11,531 bases of DNA from an uncultured Succinivibrio sp. GTDB lineage: Bacteria > Pseudomonadota > Gammaproteobacteria > Enterobacterales > Succinivibrionaceae. The notes beneath the pieces are model-generated. The model was not told the DNA's origin and made no database searches. It worked only from the letters and a program-made list of their open reading frames with translations. Location of the stretch: contig CAAGAC010000070.1 of the NCBI GenBank assembly GCA_900767695.1, positions 1-11,531 on the forward strand, given 5' to 3'. The position numbers were made by a program, and so were the translations under genes. Shown in pieces: positions 1 through 5,414 of this stretch; the stretch's first letter is position 1; each line of letters begins with the position of its first letter.

Positions 1-108
1 ACAATCAGGCGGAGGAGCTACGGTCTGCCTGACGACGAGTACTTCTTTTTGAAGCTAATCGACATGTCGAACATGGGGATCAGGCTGGACCGATCCCACA
101 AGATTTAG
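1..108 (+). pseudogene. C-terminal end of a transposase (probably ISL3-like), cut by the window edge
   Basis: Frame 1 is open from the first base to a TAG at 106-108 and encodes 35 residues. They contain the pattern RRSYGLPDDEYFFLKLID followed by a basic RSHKI tail. I recognise the YG-x-x-(D/N)(D/E)EYFFLK(L/I)-D block from C-termini of transposases of the ISL3-like type; the catalytic part would lie to the left of the window. Whether the gene is intact cannot be seen, and no terminal inverted repeat is recognisable downstream. The family name is from memory of the motif, so 'transposase' is more secure than 'ISL3'. Confidence 0.5.
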
Positions 109-120
109 GACAGACCCAAC

Positions 121-143
121 AAAAAAGCCTGCTTGTAGCAGGC
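121..143 (-). terminator. Rho-independent terminator of the small-ORF cluster
   Basis: Read on the minus strand, GCCTGC - TACAA - GCAGGC forms a 6-bp stem (143-127) followed at once by six T (126-121). It lies 26 bases past the stop of the 29-residue ORF at 169-258, so it closes the minus-strand small-ORF cluster. On the plus strand there is no T run after the stem, so it should act in one direction only. Confidence 0.8.
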
Positions 144-168
144 CTTACGCATTTACGTCAAATACTGC

Positions 169-258
169 TCAGTATTTTTTTGTGATATAGACAATAACAG
201 CGGCAGTTATTGCGAATATAACGAAGGATATCAAATAGACAAGCATGCCTAAATCCAT
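169..258 (-). CDS. 29-residue single-pass membrane peptide
   Basis: A short ORF starts at ATG 258 and ends at TGA 171-169. It has an excellent ribosome binding site (GGAGGAG, 6 bases before the ATG). The peptide begins MDLGMLVYLISFVIFAITAA, continues as an uninterrupted hydrophobic stretch to about residue 26, and ends KKY: an extreme N-terminus, one transmembrane helix and a positively charged tail. Its start overlaps the last 10 bases of the upstream reading frame (249-473), and a terminator follows. I do not recognise the family. Small one-helix peptides with this shape include type I toxin-like peptides, small regulators of membrane complexes and phage lysis accessories; nothing here decides among these. 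The ribosome site, overlap and terminator are the reasons to believe it is translated. Confidence 0.6.
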   Translation of the reverse strand: MDLGMLVYLISFVIFAITAAVIVYITKKY

Positions 259-473
259 ATTTGCTCCTCCAATTTATTAATTTTCTTTATAGTTTTTAAC
301 TGCGCAAAATATATCAAAACAAAAGTTACACTTTGGACTAATATTATTGTTACTGTTATTGCAGTCCAAAATACCTGTTGTTCCCTATGACTAGTATCTG
401 AGCCAGCGACCATCCTAGCAAGGTCGTCATGACGATATTGCAGTAAGTCGCAAGATTGCGCAGTGCGTTGCAC
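249..473 (-). CDS. Small protein with hydrophilic N-terminus and C-terminal membrane helix, overlapping its neighbours
   Basis: The frame is open to TAG at 251-249. The longest start is GTG 473 (74 residues); ATG 413 gives 53 residues. The N-terminal half is hydrophilic, with a block reading HDDLARMVAGSDTSHREQQ, then a hydrophobic helix (about residues 36-57, around ITVTIILVQSVTFVLIYF), then a lysine-rich tail. The open frame extends upstream of the GTG as SRGKQATEQV, in character with what follows, before a TAG near 503. It could therefore be the 3' part of a longer coiled-coil plus membrane protein that decayed by frameshift, or an independent small gene. It shares about 118 bases with the 356-562 ORF in another frame; both need not be real there. 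No family recognised. Confidence 0.4.
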   Translation of the reverse strand: MQRTAQSCDLLQYRHDDLARMVAGSDTSHREQQVFWTAITVTIILVQSVTFVLIYFAQLKTIKKINKLEEQIWI

Positions 474-562
474 TTGTTCCGTAGCTTGCTTACCTCGAGA
501 CTAAACCACTCTAGACAGTTCGTCTCCTTGCTGACTTTACCAGAAAGGTCTGTCAGCTTCAT
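356..562 (-). CDS. 68-residue small protein, possible C-terminal membrane segment, start coupled by ATGA overlap
   Basis: Start chosen at ATG 562 because AGGAG lies six bases upstream (573-569) and because this ATG overlaps the TGA of the preceding 24-residue ORF as ATGA, the usual sign of translational coupling. The product begins MKLTDLSGKVSKETNCLEWF, has an amphipathic middle, and a moderately hydrophobic stretch near its end (IVMTTLLGWSLAQILVIG). An in-frame ATG at 679 would give 107 residues but has no visible ribosome site. The 3' third is read in another frame by the 249-473 ORF, whose sequence looks at least as protein-like. This may therefore be one exon-like piece of a frameshifted gene rather than a gene of its own. 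No homolog recognised. Confidence 0.35.
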   Translation of the reverse strand: MKLTDLSGKVSKETNCLEWFSLEVSKLRNKCNALRNLATYCNIVMTTLLGWSLAQILVIGNNRYFGLQ

Positions 563-633
563 GCCTTGCTCCTGCATCTTATGATCACCGGGCGCGGCTT
601 GCCCTCGAAAGATGAACGCTCCATAAATCCCAT
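559..633 (-). CDS. 24-residue leader-like ORF with a near-consensus ribosome binding site
   Basis: ATG at 633 is preceded by AGGAGGT (644-638) with a four-base spacer, the strongest ribosome binding site in the window. The peptide (MGFMERSSFEGKPRPVIIRC, then RSKA) stops at TGA 561-559, which overlaps the next ATG by the ATGA arrangement. It is either a leader peptide for the downstream small ORFs or the true N-terminus of a longer gene whose frame has since been shifted. A strong ribosome site on such a short ORF is unusual and is the main reason to list it. Confidence 0.35.
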   Translation of the reverse strand: MGFMERSSFEGKPRPVIIRCRSKA

Positions 634-954
634 TAAGACCTCCTGTCTTTGAATTGACGGCCACAGCGGCCATGCGCACTATGCCAAAAATAAAAAAACG
701 CTGTCGCCCGATTTTTGGGACTATGTAAACTGGCTTTAAGATTCAATATGTTAGCTGCTTTCGGAGTCGGCGCTGGCACCAAATGCGTGGTCTTTTGCCA
801 TGGCATAAGAGCAGCCTGGAGCCTTTAGCGCTCCTGCTGGAACATGATGGGAAGGCGCTGCGGCGAGCAGGCGGGCGAGGGGCATGGATAGTTGCCATGC
901 AGTGTGCAGATATGAAAAAAGCAGTCACTTTTGACTGCTTTATCAACGCGTTCC
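634..954. other. Intergenic stretch without a convincing gene
   Basis: No supported ORF. The part nearest the small-ORF cluster (680-720) is A/T-tract rich and probably carries its promoter, but no clear -35/-10 pair stands out. A small hairpin (GCATGG at 882-887 with CCATGC at 895-900) and the tRNA terminator at 915-941 lie at the right end. Short GC-rich reading frames here have no ribosome site and no recognisable protein features. Confidence 0.5.
915..941 (-). terminator. Rho-independent terminator of tRNA-Val
   Basis: On the minus strand AAAGCAGTCA - AAAG - TGACTGCTTT is a perfect 10-bp stem (941-918) running into a T tract (to 915). It begins 13 bases beyond the CCA end of the tRNA gene, so it terminates the tRNA transcript, which therefore appears monocistronic. 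Confidence 0.85.
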
Positions 955-1031
955 TGGTGCGCCCTAATGGACTCGAACCATCGACCCCTACCGTGTGAAG
1001 GTAATGCTCTAACCAACTGAGCTAAGGGCGC
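955..1031 (-). tRNA. tRNA-Val (anticodon CAC), CCA end encoded
   Basis: The minus strand folds as a standard 77-base tRNA. The acceptor stem GCGCCCT pairs with AGGGCGC and is followed by ACCA. The D arm is GCTC-AGTTGGTTA-GAGC. The anticodon stem TTACC/GGTAG holds the loop TTCACAC, giving anticodon CAC, which reads the valine codon GTG. The T arm contains the invariant GGTTCGAGTCC. The scaffold closely resembles the E. coli valine tRNA with GAC anticodon. A dedicated GTG-reading isoacceptor fits the GC-rich codon use of the neighbouring genes. Its 3' side faces the transposase remnant and small-ORF region, a typical arrangement for a tRNA used as an integration site, although no repeated 3' tRNA segment was found. 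Confidence 0.95.
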
Positions 1032-1048
1032 AACCGAAAACAGGGCAC

Positions 1049-1077
1049 ATTCTATATGAAGCCCACTGGGGTGTCAA
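1049..1077 (-). promoter_or_regulatory. Sigma-70 promoter of tRNA-Val
   Basis: On the minus strand a perfect -35 TTGACA (1077-1072), a 17-base spacer and a -10 TAGAAT (1054-1049, five of six consensus) sit just upstream of the tRNA. The bases after the -10 (GTGCCC) are GC-rich like the discriminators of stringently controlled stable-RNA promoters; growth-rate control is inferred from that. Confidence 0.85.
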
Positions 1078-1095
1078 AGTTTTTTTTGAACCTCG

Positions 1096-1161
1096 CTCCC
1101 TGCGGCCATGGGCCGCGGGAGGGCAGAGCGCGGCGAAGCCGCCGCCTGCCGCCTGCTCTGC
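1096..1161. other. Two GC-rich hairpins upstream of icd
   Basis: First hairpin: CTCCC-T-GCGGCC, loop ATG, GGCCGC-GGGAG (1096-1121) with one bulged T. Second: an outer stem GCAGAGC (1123-1129) with GCTCTGC (1155-1161), enclosing GCGGC-GAA-GCCGC (1130-1142). Neither ends in a T run, so they are not simple terminators. They lie between the divergent tRNA and icd promoters and could be insulators or part of a long icd leader if transcription starts early. Only the dyads are seen; a role is not shown. Confidence 0.4.
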
Positions 1162-1208
1162 TAAACTGTGGCCAGTTTTTCGACGCCATCTTCATATAGG
1201 AGCATGCA

Positions 1209-2465
1209 ATGTTTGAGAGCAAAGTCGTCATTCCCCAGGACGGGCAGGCAATAGGCTGCGACGAGCAGGGACGCCTGAGCGTCCCCGACAACCCGATCAT
1301 CCCATTCATCAGGGGCGACGGGATCGGCGCTGACATAACGCCGGTCATGAGGAAGGTGGTCGACGCCGCGGTCGAGAAGGCCTACGGCGGCAAGCGTCGC
1401 ATAAGCTGGATGGAGATCTACGCCGGCGGCCGCAGCACCGAGGTCTACGGCGAGGGCGTGTGGCTTCCCGACGAGACCTTCGACTTCATCAGGAAGTACC
1501 ACGTGGCCATCAAGGGCCCCCTGACCACTCCTGTGGGCGGCGGCATCAGGTCGCTGAACGTCGCGCTGCGCCAGACCCTCGACCTCTACATCTGCCTGCG
1601 CCCCGTGCGCTACTTCAAGGGCGTGCCCAGCCCGGTCAAGCATCCTGAGCTCATAGACGCGGTGATCTTCCGCGAGAACGCCGAGGACATCTACGCCGGC
1701 ATCGAGTGGGAGGCCGACTCCGACGGCGCGAGGAACCTCATCTCCTTCCTGCAGGACGAGATGGGCGTCAGGAAGATCCGCTTCACCGAGCACTGCGGCA
1801 TCGGCGTCAAGCCCATGAGCCGCCAGGGCACCGAGCGCCTGATCCGCGCTGCCCTCAACTACGCCGTCGATCACGACCGCAAGTCGCTGACCATCGTCCA
1901 CAAGGGCAACATCATGAAGTTCACCGAAGGCGGCTTCAAGAAGTGGGGCTACGAGCTTGCCGGGCGCGAGTTCGGCGCTAGGAAGGACGAGAAGACCGGC
2001 GTGGTCTCCTTCAGGAACCCAAGGACTGGGCGCGAGATCGTCGTCAAGGACTGCATCGCCGACGCCTTCCTGCAGAACATCCTGCTGCACCCTGCCGACT
2101 ACGACGTGGTCGCGGCGATGAACCTCAACGGCGACTACATCTCCGACGCGATGGCGGCCCAGGTCGGCGGCATCGGCATCGCTCCGGGCGCCAACATCGG
2201 CACCACCTGCGCTATCTTCGAGGCGACCCACGGCACCGCCCCGACCATCGCCGGCACCGGCAAGGCCAACCCCGGCTCGATCATCCTCTCGGCCGAGCTG
2301 ATGATGCGCCACTTAGGCTGGAACGAGGCTGCCGATCTCATCATCGGCGCGATGGACAAGGCCATCTCCTCAAAGCGCGTGACCTCCGACTTCGCCTCCG
2401 AGATGGAGGGCGCAACCTGCCTTACCACCTTGCAGTTCGGCGACGAGCTCGTAAGCGTGATGTGA
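1209..2465 (+). CDS. icd: Isocitrate dehydrogenase, E. coli-type homodimer, with altered coenzyme-site residues
   Basis: Oxidative decarboxylation of isocitrate to 2-oxoglutarate in the TCA cycle, cytoplasmic. The 418-residue product aligns with E. coli Icd (416) without significant gaps, offset +2. Substrate and catalytic residues are kept: S115, N117, R121, R131, R155, Y162, K232, and metal ligands D309/D313. S115 equals the serine that AceK phosphorylates in E. coli. The residues that grip the NADP 2'-phosphate in E. coli are changed: K344 is T346, Y345 is I347, V351 is A353, Y391 is S393, R395 is S397. Ile, Ala and Ser are the residues used in NAD-type enzymes, so NAD preference is inferred. 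AGGAG seven bases before ATG 1209 fixes the start. Single gene with its own terminator. Confidence 0.95.
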   Translation: MFESKVVIPQDGQAIGCDEQGRLSVPDNPIIPFIRGDGIGADITPVMRKVVDAAVEKAYGGKRRISWMEIYAGGRSTEVYGEGVWLPDETFDFIRKYHVAIKGPLTTPVGGGIRSLNVALRQTLDLYICLRPVRYFKGVPSPVKHPELIDAVIFRENAEDIYAGIEWEADSDGARNLISFLQDEMGVRKIRFTEHCGIGVKPMSRQGTERLIRAALNYAVDHDRKSLTIVHKGNIMKFTEGGFKKWGYELAGREFGARKDEKTGVVSFRNPRTGREIVVKDCIADAFLQNILLHPADYDVVAAMNLNGDYISDAMAAQVGGIGIAPGANIGTTCAIFEATHGTAPTIAGTGKANPGSIILSAELMMRHLGWNEAADLIIGAMDKAISSKRVTSDFASEMEGATCLTTLQFGDELVSVM

Positions 2466-2471
2466 CACACG

Positions 2472-2498
2472 CGCAAGGCTCAGCTTCAGGGCCTTGCG
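2472..2498 (+). other. First hairpin after icd
   Basis: CGCAAGGC (2472-2479) pairs with GCCTTGCG (2491-2498) around an 11-base loop, seven bases after the icd stop codon. It lacks a T run. It probably protects the mRNA 3' end or forms a double stop together with the terminator just beyond it. Confidence 0.5.
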
Positions 2499-2513
2499 TC
2501 AGAAATGACTGAG

Positions 2514-2542
2514 ATAGCACAGCATTGCCTGTGCTATTTTTT
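2514..2542 (+). terminator. Rho-independent terminator of icd
   Basis: ATAGCACAG (2514-2522) and CTGTGCTAT (2529-2537) form a perfect 9-bp stem with a six-base loop, followed by T2537-2542. It closes the icd transcript and separates it from the more AT-rich gene that follows. Confidence 0.9.
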
Positions 2543-2669
2543 CATGTCAGTCCTGAAAACTGCGGGATGCTTGCATGAAGGCGGCCGCCAGCAGGCAAGC
2601 CCGTCCTTGGAAAAATCCCGGTGCTATTCTCTGTTTTAATGGGCAATCATGGCAAGAGGGGTATTTGCC

Positions 2670-2678
2670 TGCTATGAT
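2670..2678 (+). promoter_or_regulatory. Possible extended -10 promoter of the AAA-ATPase-like gene
   Basis: TGC-TATGAT (TG at 2670-2671, hexamer 2673-2678) matches the extended -10 pattern, with five of six bases of the hexamer. It lies about 43 bases before the ATG at 2721. The -35 region is poor (TGGCAA at best). A similar TGC-TATTCT occurs some 50 bases upstream. Either could serve; this is by pattern only. Confidence 0.35.
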
Positions 2679-2720
2679 TTGTTAAAAATCAACGAATAGC
2701 CCTTTTGCAGGAGATGCGAA

Positions 2721-4474
2721 ATGGTTTTCAAGAAGATCGATGTGAGCAACACCTCGATTGCATACGCAAAAGAAAACAACATTATCTTTCAGACAAGGCC
2801 AAATTCATCTCCACGCTTGAAGATGCCCTTATAAGGGTGCCGGTTTTCCTCCGTCCGCGCCGCTTTGGCAAGACATATTTCACCGATCTCCTGGAGAACT
2901 ATTACGACATAAGCAAGGCAGGCGAATTTGACCGCAACTTCGAGGGAACGTGGATTCACGAGCATAAGACCAGCAAGGCGAACTCCTTGTGCTGCCTGCG
3001 CCTTGACTTTTCATCAGTCTCGTCTTCTCCTGGCAAAGTTGAGCAAAGCCTGGCAGACGGGATCGCCACTTCCTTGCGCATTTTCTCAGGGCGCTATCCG
3101 GAGCTAGGATTAAGCCTGCCATTTAAGGAAGAGCAAGAGCCTTTGAATGTCCCGCCTTCACGGCTGATGCTCGACTTTCTCACGAACTTCTCCCTCAAGG
3201 CCAGGAAAAGCAATAGGAAGCTGTTCATCATAATCGACGAATACGATCATTTTGCCAATGAAATACTTGCAAGGGACAAGGATGCATTCAAGGAAATCAC
3301 CTCCACAAGCACGGAGCATGTGGGCCTCATCAAGAATTTTTACTCTTGCTTGAAGCAGTTTTTCGGGAGGACGGAATCTCCCATAGAAAGGTTTTTCATA
3401 ACAGGAGTATCGGCAGTCTCCTTGGATTCGCTGACATCAGGCTTCAATATCGCCACCAATATCAGTTCAATGCCTCAATTTTCCTCGATGGCGGGGTTCA
3501 CGCACGACGAGCTCTCGCATGTGATCGATGAGACTGTGGACTTTAGCGCGTTGCACTCGGTCACAAAGCCAGAACTGATGGACGTGATGGAAACCTATTA
3601 CGACGGATATTGCTTCAGCAAGAACTCCGCCGAAAGGGTTTTCAATCCCAACATGTGCCTGTCATTTCTCAAGGGGCTTTTGATTGCAGGCGAGATCCCC
3701 CAGGAAATGCCTGGCAATTCCACTGAGGACATCAGCAAGCTCGATGGAATGCTCGACTTGACTGCACAGGAAAACCGTTCTGAGATAAGCGACATCATAT
3801 TCCGCCGCGAATCCATAAAAGATCAACTGCCAGGCGTGCTCAATCTCAACGGGAGCGATCTTTTAGACAAGGATCAGGCTGTATGGATGCTCTTCTACAT
3901 GGGCTATATCACGCTTGATTTCTCCGAAGGGGTCGCGCAATACAAGTGTCCAAACGAGATCACCTACCAAACCTTTGTGGATTACCTGTCAAAGCATCAC
4001 AAGATAAACCCATCGTATTATGGCGCTAATCTTAAGGATGCATTAAGATATGGAAATATCAAAGAAATTGTTGAAGACGTTGAAAAGTCTATAACCGAGC
4101 TGCCCTCCAGCGCCTTTTCAGGCTTCAACGAAAGGGTTTTGCAGCTTCATTTCTATTACCTTGTAAAGAGGATGGCGGCAGGGAATGCCACGCCAGTCGT
4201 CGAGGCAGAAACCGGGGATAATGGCAGGGCTGACTTGTATATCAAGAATGCATCTGGCGGCCCTGACATGCTGCTTGAACTCAAGTACATCTCGAAAGCC
4301 AAGGCAAGCGATTCAGCTGTAGCAACGCAGCTTGGAGCGGCAAAAGCCCAGCTTGAGCGATATGCCGGCGCTCCGAAGTTCAAAGGGATCAAGAACCTCA
4401 AGGCATTTGCCATTGTCTTTGCAGGAAGAAAAGCCGTCGCGCTCGAAGAGGTGAGTCCAAGGCATGCTTGCTGA
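2721..4474 (+). CDS. AAA-ATPase-like protein with C-terminal PD-(D/E)XK nuclease domain, one-base frameshift near the N-terminus
   Basis: Matches the AAA-ATPase-like (PF09820-type) plus PDDEXK_9 (DUF1703-type) architecture, common in gut anaerobes; function unknown. ATG 2721 has AGGAG seven bases upstream and begins MVFKKIDVSNTSIAYAKENN, the usual N-terminus of the family. After TTT at 2787-2789 the frame must shift by one base to continue as SDKAKFISTLEDALIRVPVF. One extra T there gives an intact protein of about 584 residues. Numbered on that protein: Walker A-like RPRRFGKT at 45-52, Walker B IIIDEYD at 170-176, a conserved ERFFITGVS block near 223-231, and nuclease motif GRAD (D505) with ELK (E520, K522) and a following KY. 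Composition is clearly more AT-rich than icd or fabB, suggesting transfer. Without a shift, only starts lacking ribosome sites (TTG 2705, ATG 2714) read into the body. Confidence 0.85.
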
Positions 4475-4521
4475 GGTTTGCGGCATAGCTTGCATGTGCA
4501 GGAGAGCCGGATCGTTTTACC

Positions 4522-4761
4522 AACCCATTTTCCTTGCTTCCTTCCACCAACTCGTGCAAGCAGCCCCGCCTCTTTTAGTTCACTTATCGATTTTTTGACG
4601 TTGTAATTTGTGATGCCCAAAGCCTCAGTAACATCAGGTATGGTCGCTTTCGGGTTAATTATCAGAATGTCAAAGACATCTAGATTTGTGATCGGATGTG
4701 ACCGCTGGTTTGTGACTCCGGGGATCATTTCTGCGCGCCAGGTTTGTGATGCCGCGGCCAT
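4522..4761 (-). pseudogene. Remnant of a winged-helix C-terminal domain
   Basis: On the minus strand this stretch reads as a TNQ-containing linker, then DVFDILIINPKATIPDVTEA, LGITNYNVKKSISELKEAGL and LARVGGRKQGKWV. This is a winged helix with the recognition helix in the TNYNVKKSISELK region and a wing ending in G-K-W. Such domains, preceded by TNQ repeats, are typical C-termini of RecG-like/AlbA_2 ATP-binding or Fic-type proteins. The N-terminal domain is missing: an in-frame stop lies just upstream and no ribosome site is visible. The normal stop also appears lost, because the frame runs on to 4156 antisense to the ATPase-nuclease gene. Read as a leftover of a gene truncated from both sides, possibly by arrival of its neighbour. 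Confidence 0.5.
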
Positions 4762-4768
4762 GGCCGCG
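4753..4768. repeat. Perfect 16-bp palindrome
   Basis: CGCGGCCATGGCCGCG is fully self-complementary. The same GCGGCC-ATG-GGCCGC core, with one extra G, forms the first hairpin upstream of icd at 1102-1116. Two copies of a GC-rich palindrome may be coincidence in GC-rich DNA. Confidence 0.4.
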
Positions 4769-4790
4769 TGATCGATCTCCTGGGATCATG

Positions 4791-4818
4791 AAGCCCCTGG
4801 CCTTGCGGCCCGGGGCTT
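4791..4818. other. Strong GC hairpin before the AraC fragment
   Basis: AAGCCCC-T-GGCC, loop TTGC, GGCC-C-GGGGCTT forms an 11-bp stem with one mismatch (4791-4818). There is only a three-base T tract on the plus side. It may be a terminator left from a lost gene, or a structure in the leader of the AraC fragment. Confidence 0.4.
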
Positions 4819-5354
4819 TGGGGTTCATGCGGGGATGCCCTTCAGAACAGGATCTCCTCGTCTGCGAGCCTGGCGGAGGCCCGGGGCAGGGCCCGGTCGC
4901 GCTCCCTCAGCTTCCGCCTGAGTCTCCCGAGCCTTCTCCGCAGCCCGGGGCAGCAGTCCTCGGAGTCCCCGAGCGCCGCCACCGCGAGGGGCTCGAGGCC
5001 TCGGCCCCGGAGGGCGTGCCGCTTGAGGCGCAGATAGAGGCGTGGATAGACTCTCGCTCGGACAGCGTGACCCTGGAGTCGCTCGCCGCGCGCTTTGGCT
5101 ACCACCCGGCCTACGTCTCGGCGTTTTTAAAGCAGAAAGCTGGCAGGGGCTTCAAGCAGATCCTGCTTGAGAAGCGCATGGAGAAGGCGCGGATCCTGCT
5201 TGAGGGCACCGATCTCACCATCGAGGAGATTGCGTCCATGCTTGGCTACGGCAATCCGAGCAGCTTCTGCAAGGCCTTAGGCGCGCGCTTTGGCGCCTCG
5301 CCTGCAAGAGTAGGAGAGAAGGCAAAGGGGCCATGCCGGCGGGAGCGGCAGGCA

Positions 5355-5392
5355 AGGGCCTGGAGATGCCAGGCCCTAGCGTCTGACGCTAG
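5355..5392. terminator. Hairpins between the convergent AraC fragment and alcohol dehydrogenase
   Basis: AGGGCCTGG (5355-5363) pairs with CCAGGCCCT (5369-5377). It is followed by a second dyad, CTAGCGTC/GACGCTAG, centred at 5384. Further CTAGCG or TTAGCG elements follow up to 5420. T runs are poor on both strands, so termination would be weak or factor-assisted. Position between converging genes supports a terminator role. Confidence 0.5.
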
Positions 5393-5414
5393 CGGCAAGA
5401 GCTAGCGTTAAGGC

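Larger units (their letters stand above)
4746..5405 (+). pseudogene. Truncated AraC-family regulator (DNA-binding domain only)
   Basis: The C-terminal half is a clear AraC/XylS DNA-binding domain: first helix-turn-helix near residues 109-130 (TLESLAARFGYHPAYVSAFL), linker helix RMEKARILLEGTDLT, second near 158-182 (TIEEIASMLGYGNPSSFCKA), counted from ATG 4746. Upstream there is no sensor domain, only about 90 proline/glycine-rich residues that look like non-coding GC-rich DNA read through. No start codon has a good ribosome site; GTG 5016, just before the domain, is an alternative. The last 20 or so residues are encoded by the hairpins at 5355-5392, so the natural stop seems lost too. In E. 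coli the AraC-type YqhC controls an aldehyde-reducing dehydrogenase, and here the fragment faces such a gene. It is probably the decayed regulator of that locus. Confidence 0.6.

Noticed and set aside
743..998. Short frames on both strands between the small-ORF cluster and tRNA-Val
   Set aside because: They run into the tRNA or its terminator, lack ribosome sites and show no protein-like pattern.
1161..2312. 383-residue open frame antisense to icd
   Set aside because: Lies entirely within a well-conserved gene; its sequence is low-complexity Asp/Val/Ala/Gly/His typical of the reverse complement of GC-rich codons; no ribosome site.
2781..2795. Programmed -1 frameshift site in the ATPase-nuclease gene
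   Set aside because: ATC-TTT-CAG is not a canonical slippery heptamer and no stimulatory hairpin or internal Shine-Dalgarno is evident; a one-base indel is simpler.
4842..5105. Minus-strand frame ending in a charged, coiled-coil-like tail (RLRRKLRERDRALPRASARL), considered as a gene end opposite the AraC fragment
   Set aside because: Arg/Leu-rich sequence is expected opposite this GC-rich stretch, it overlaps the start of the AraC DNA-binding domain, and it has no ribosome site or terminator. Not excluded, but unsupported.
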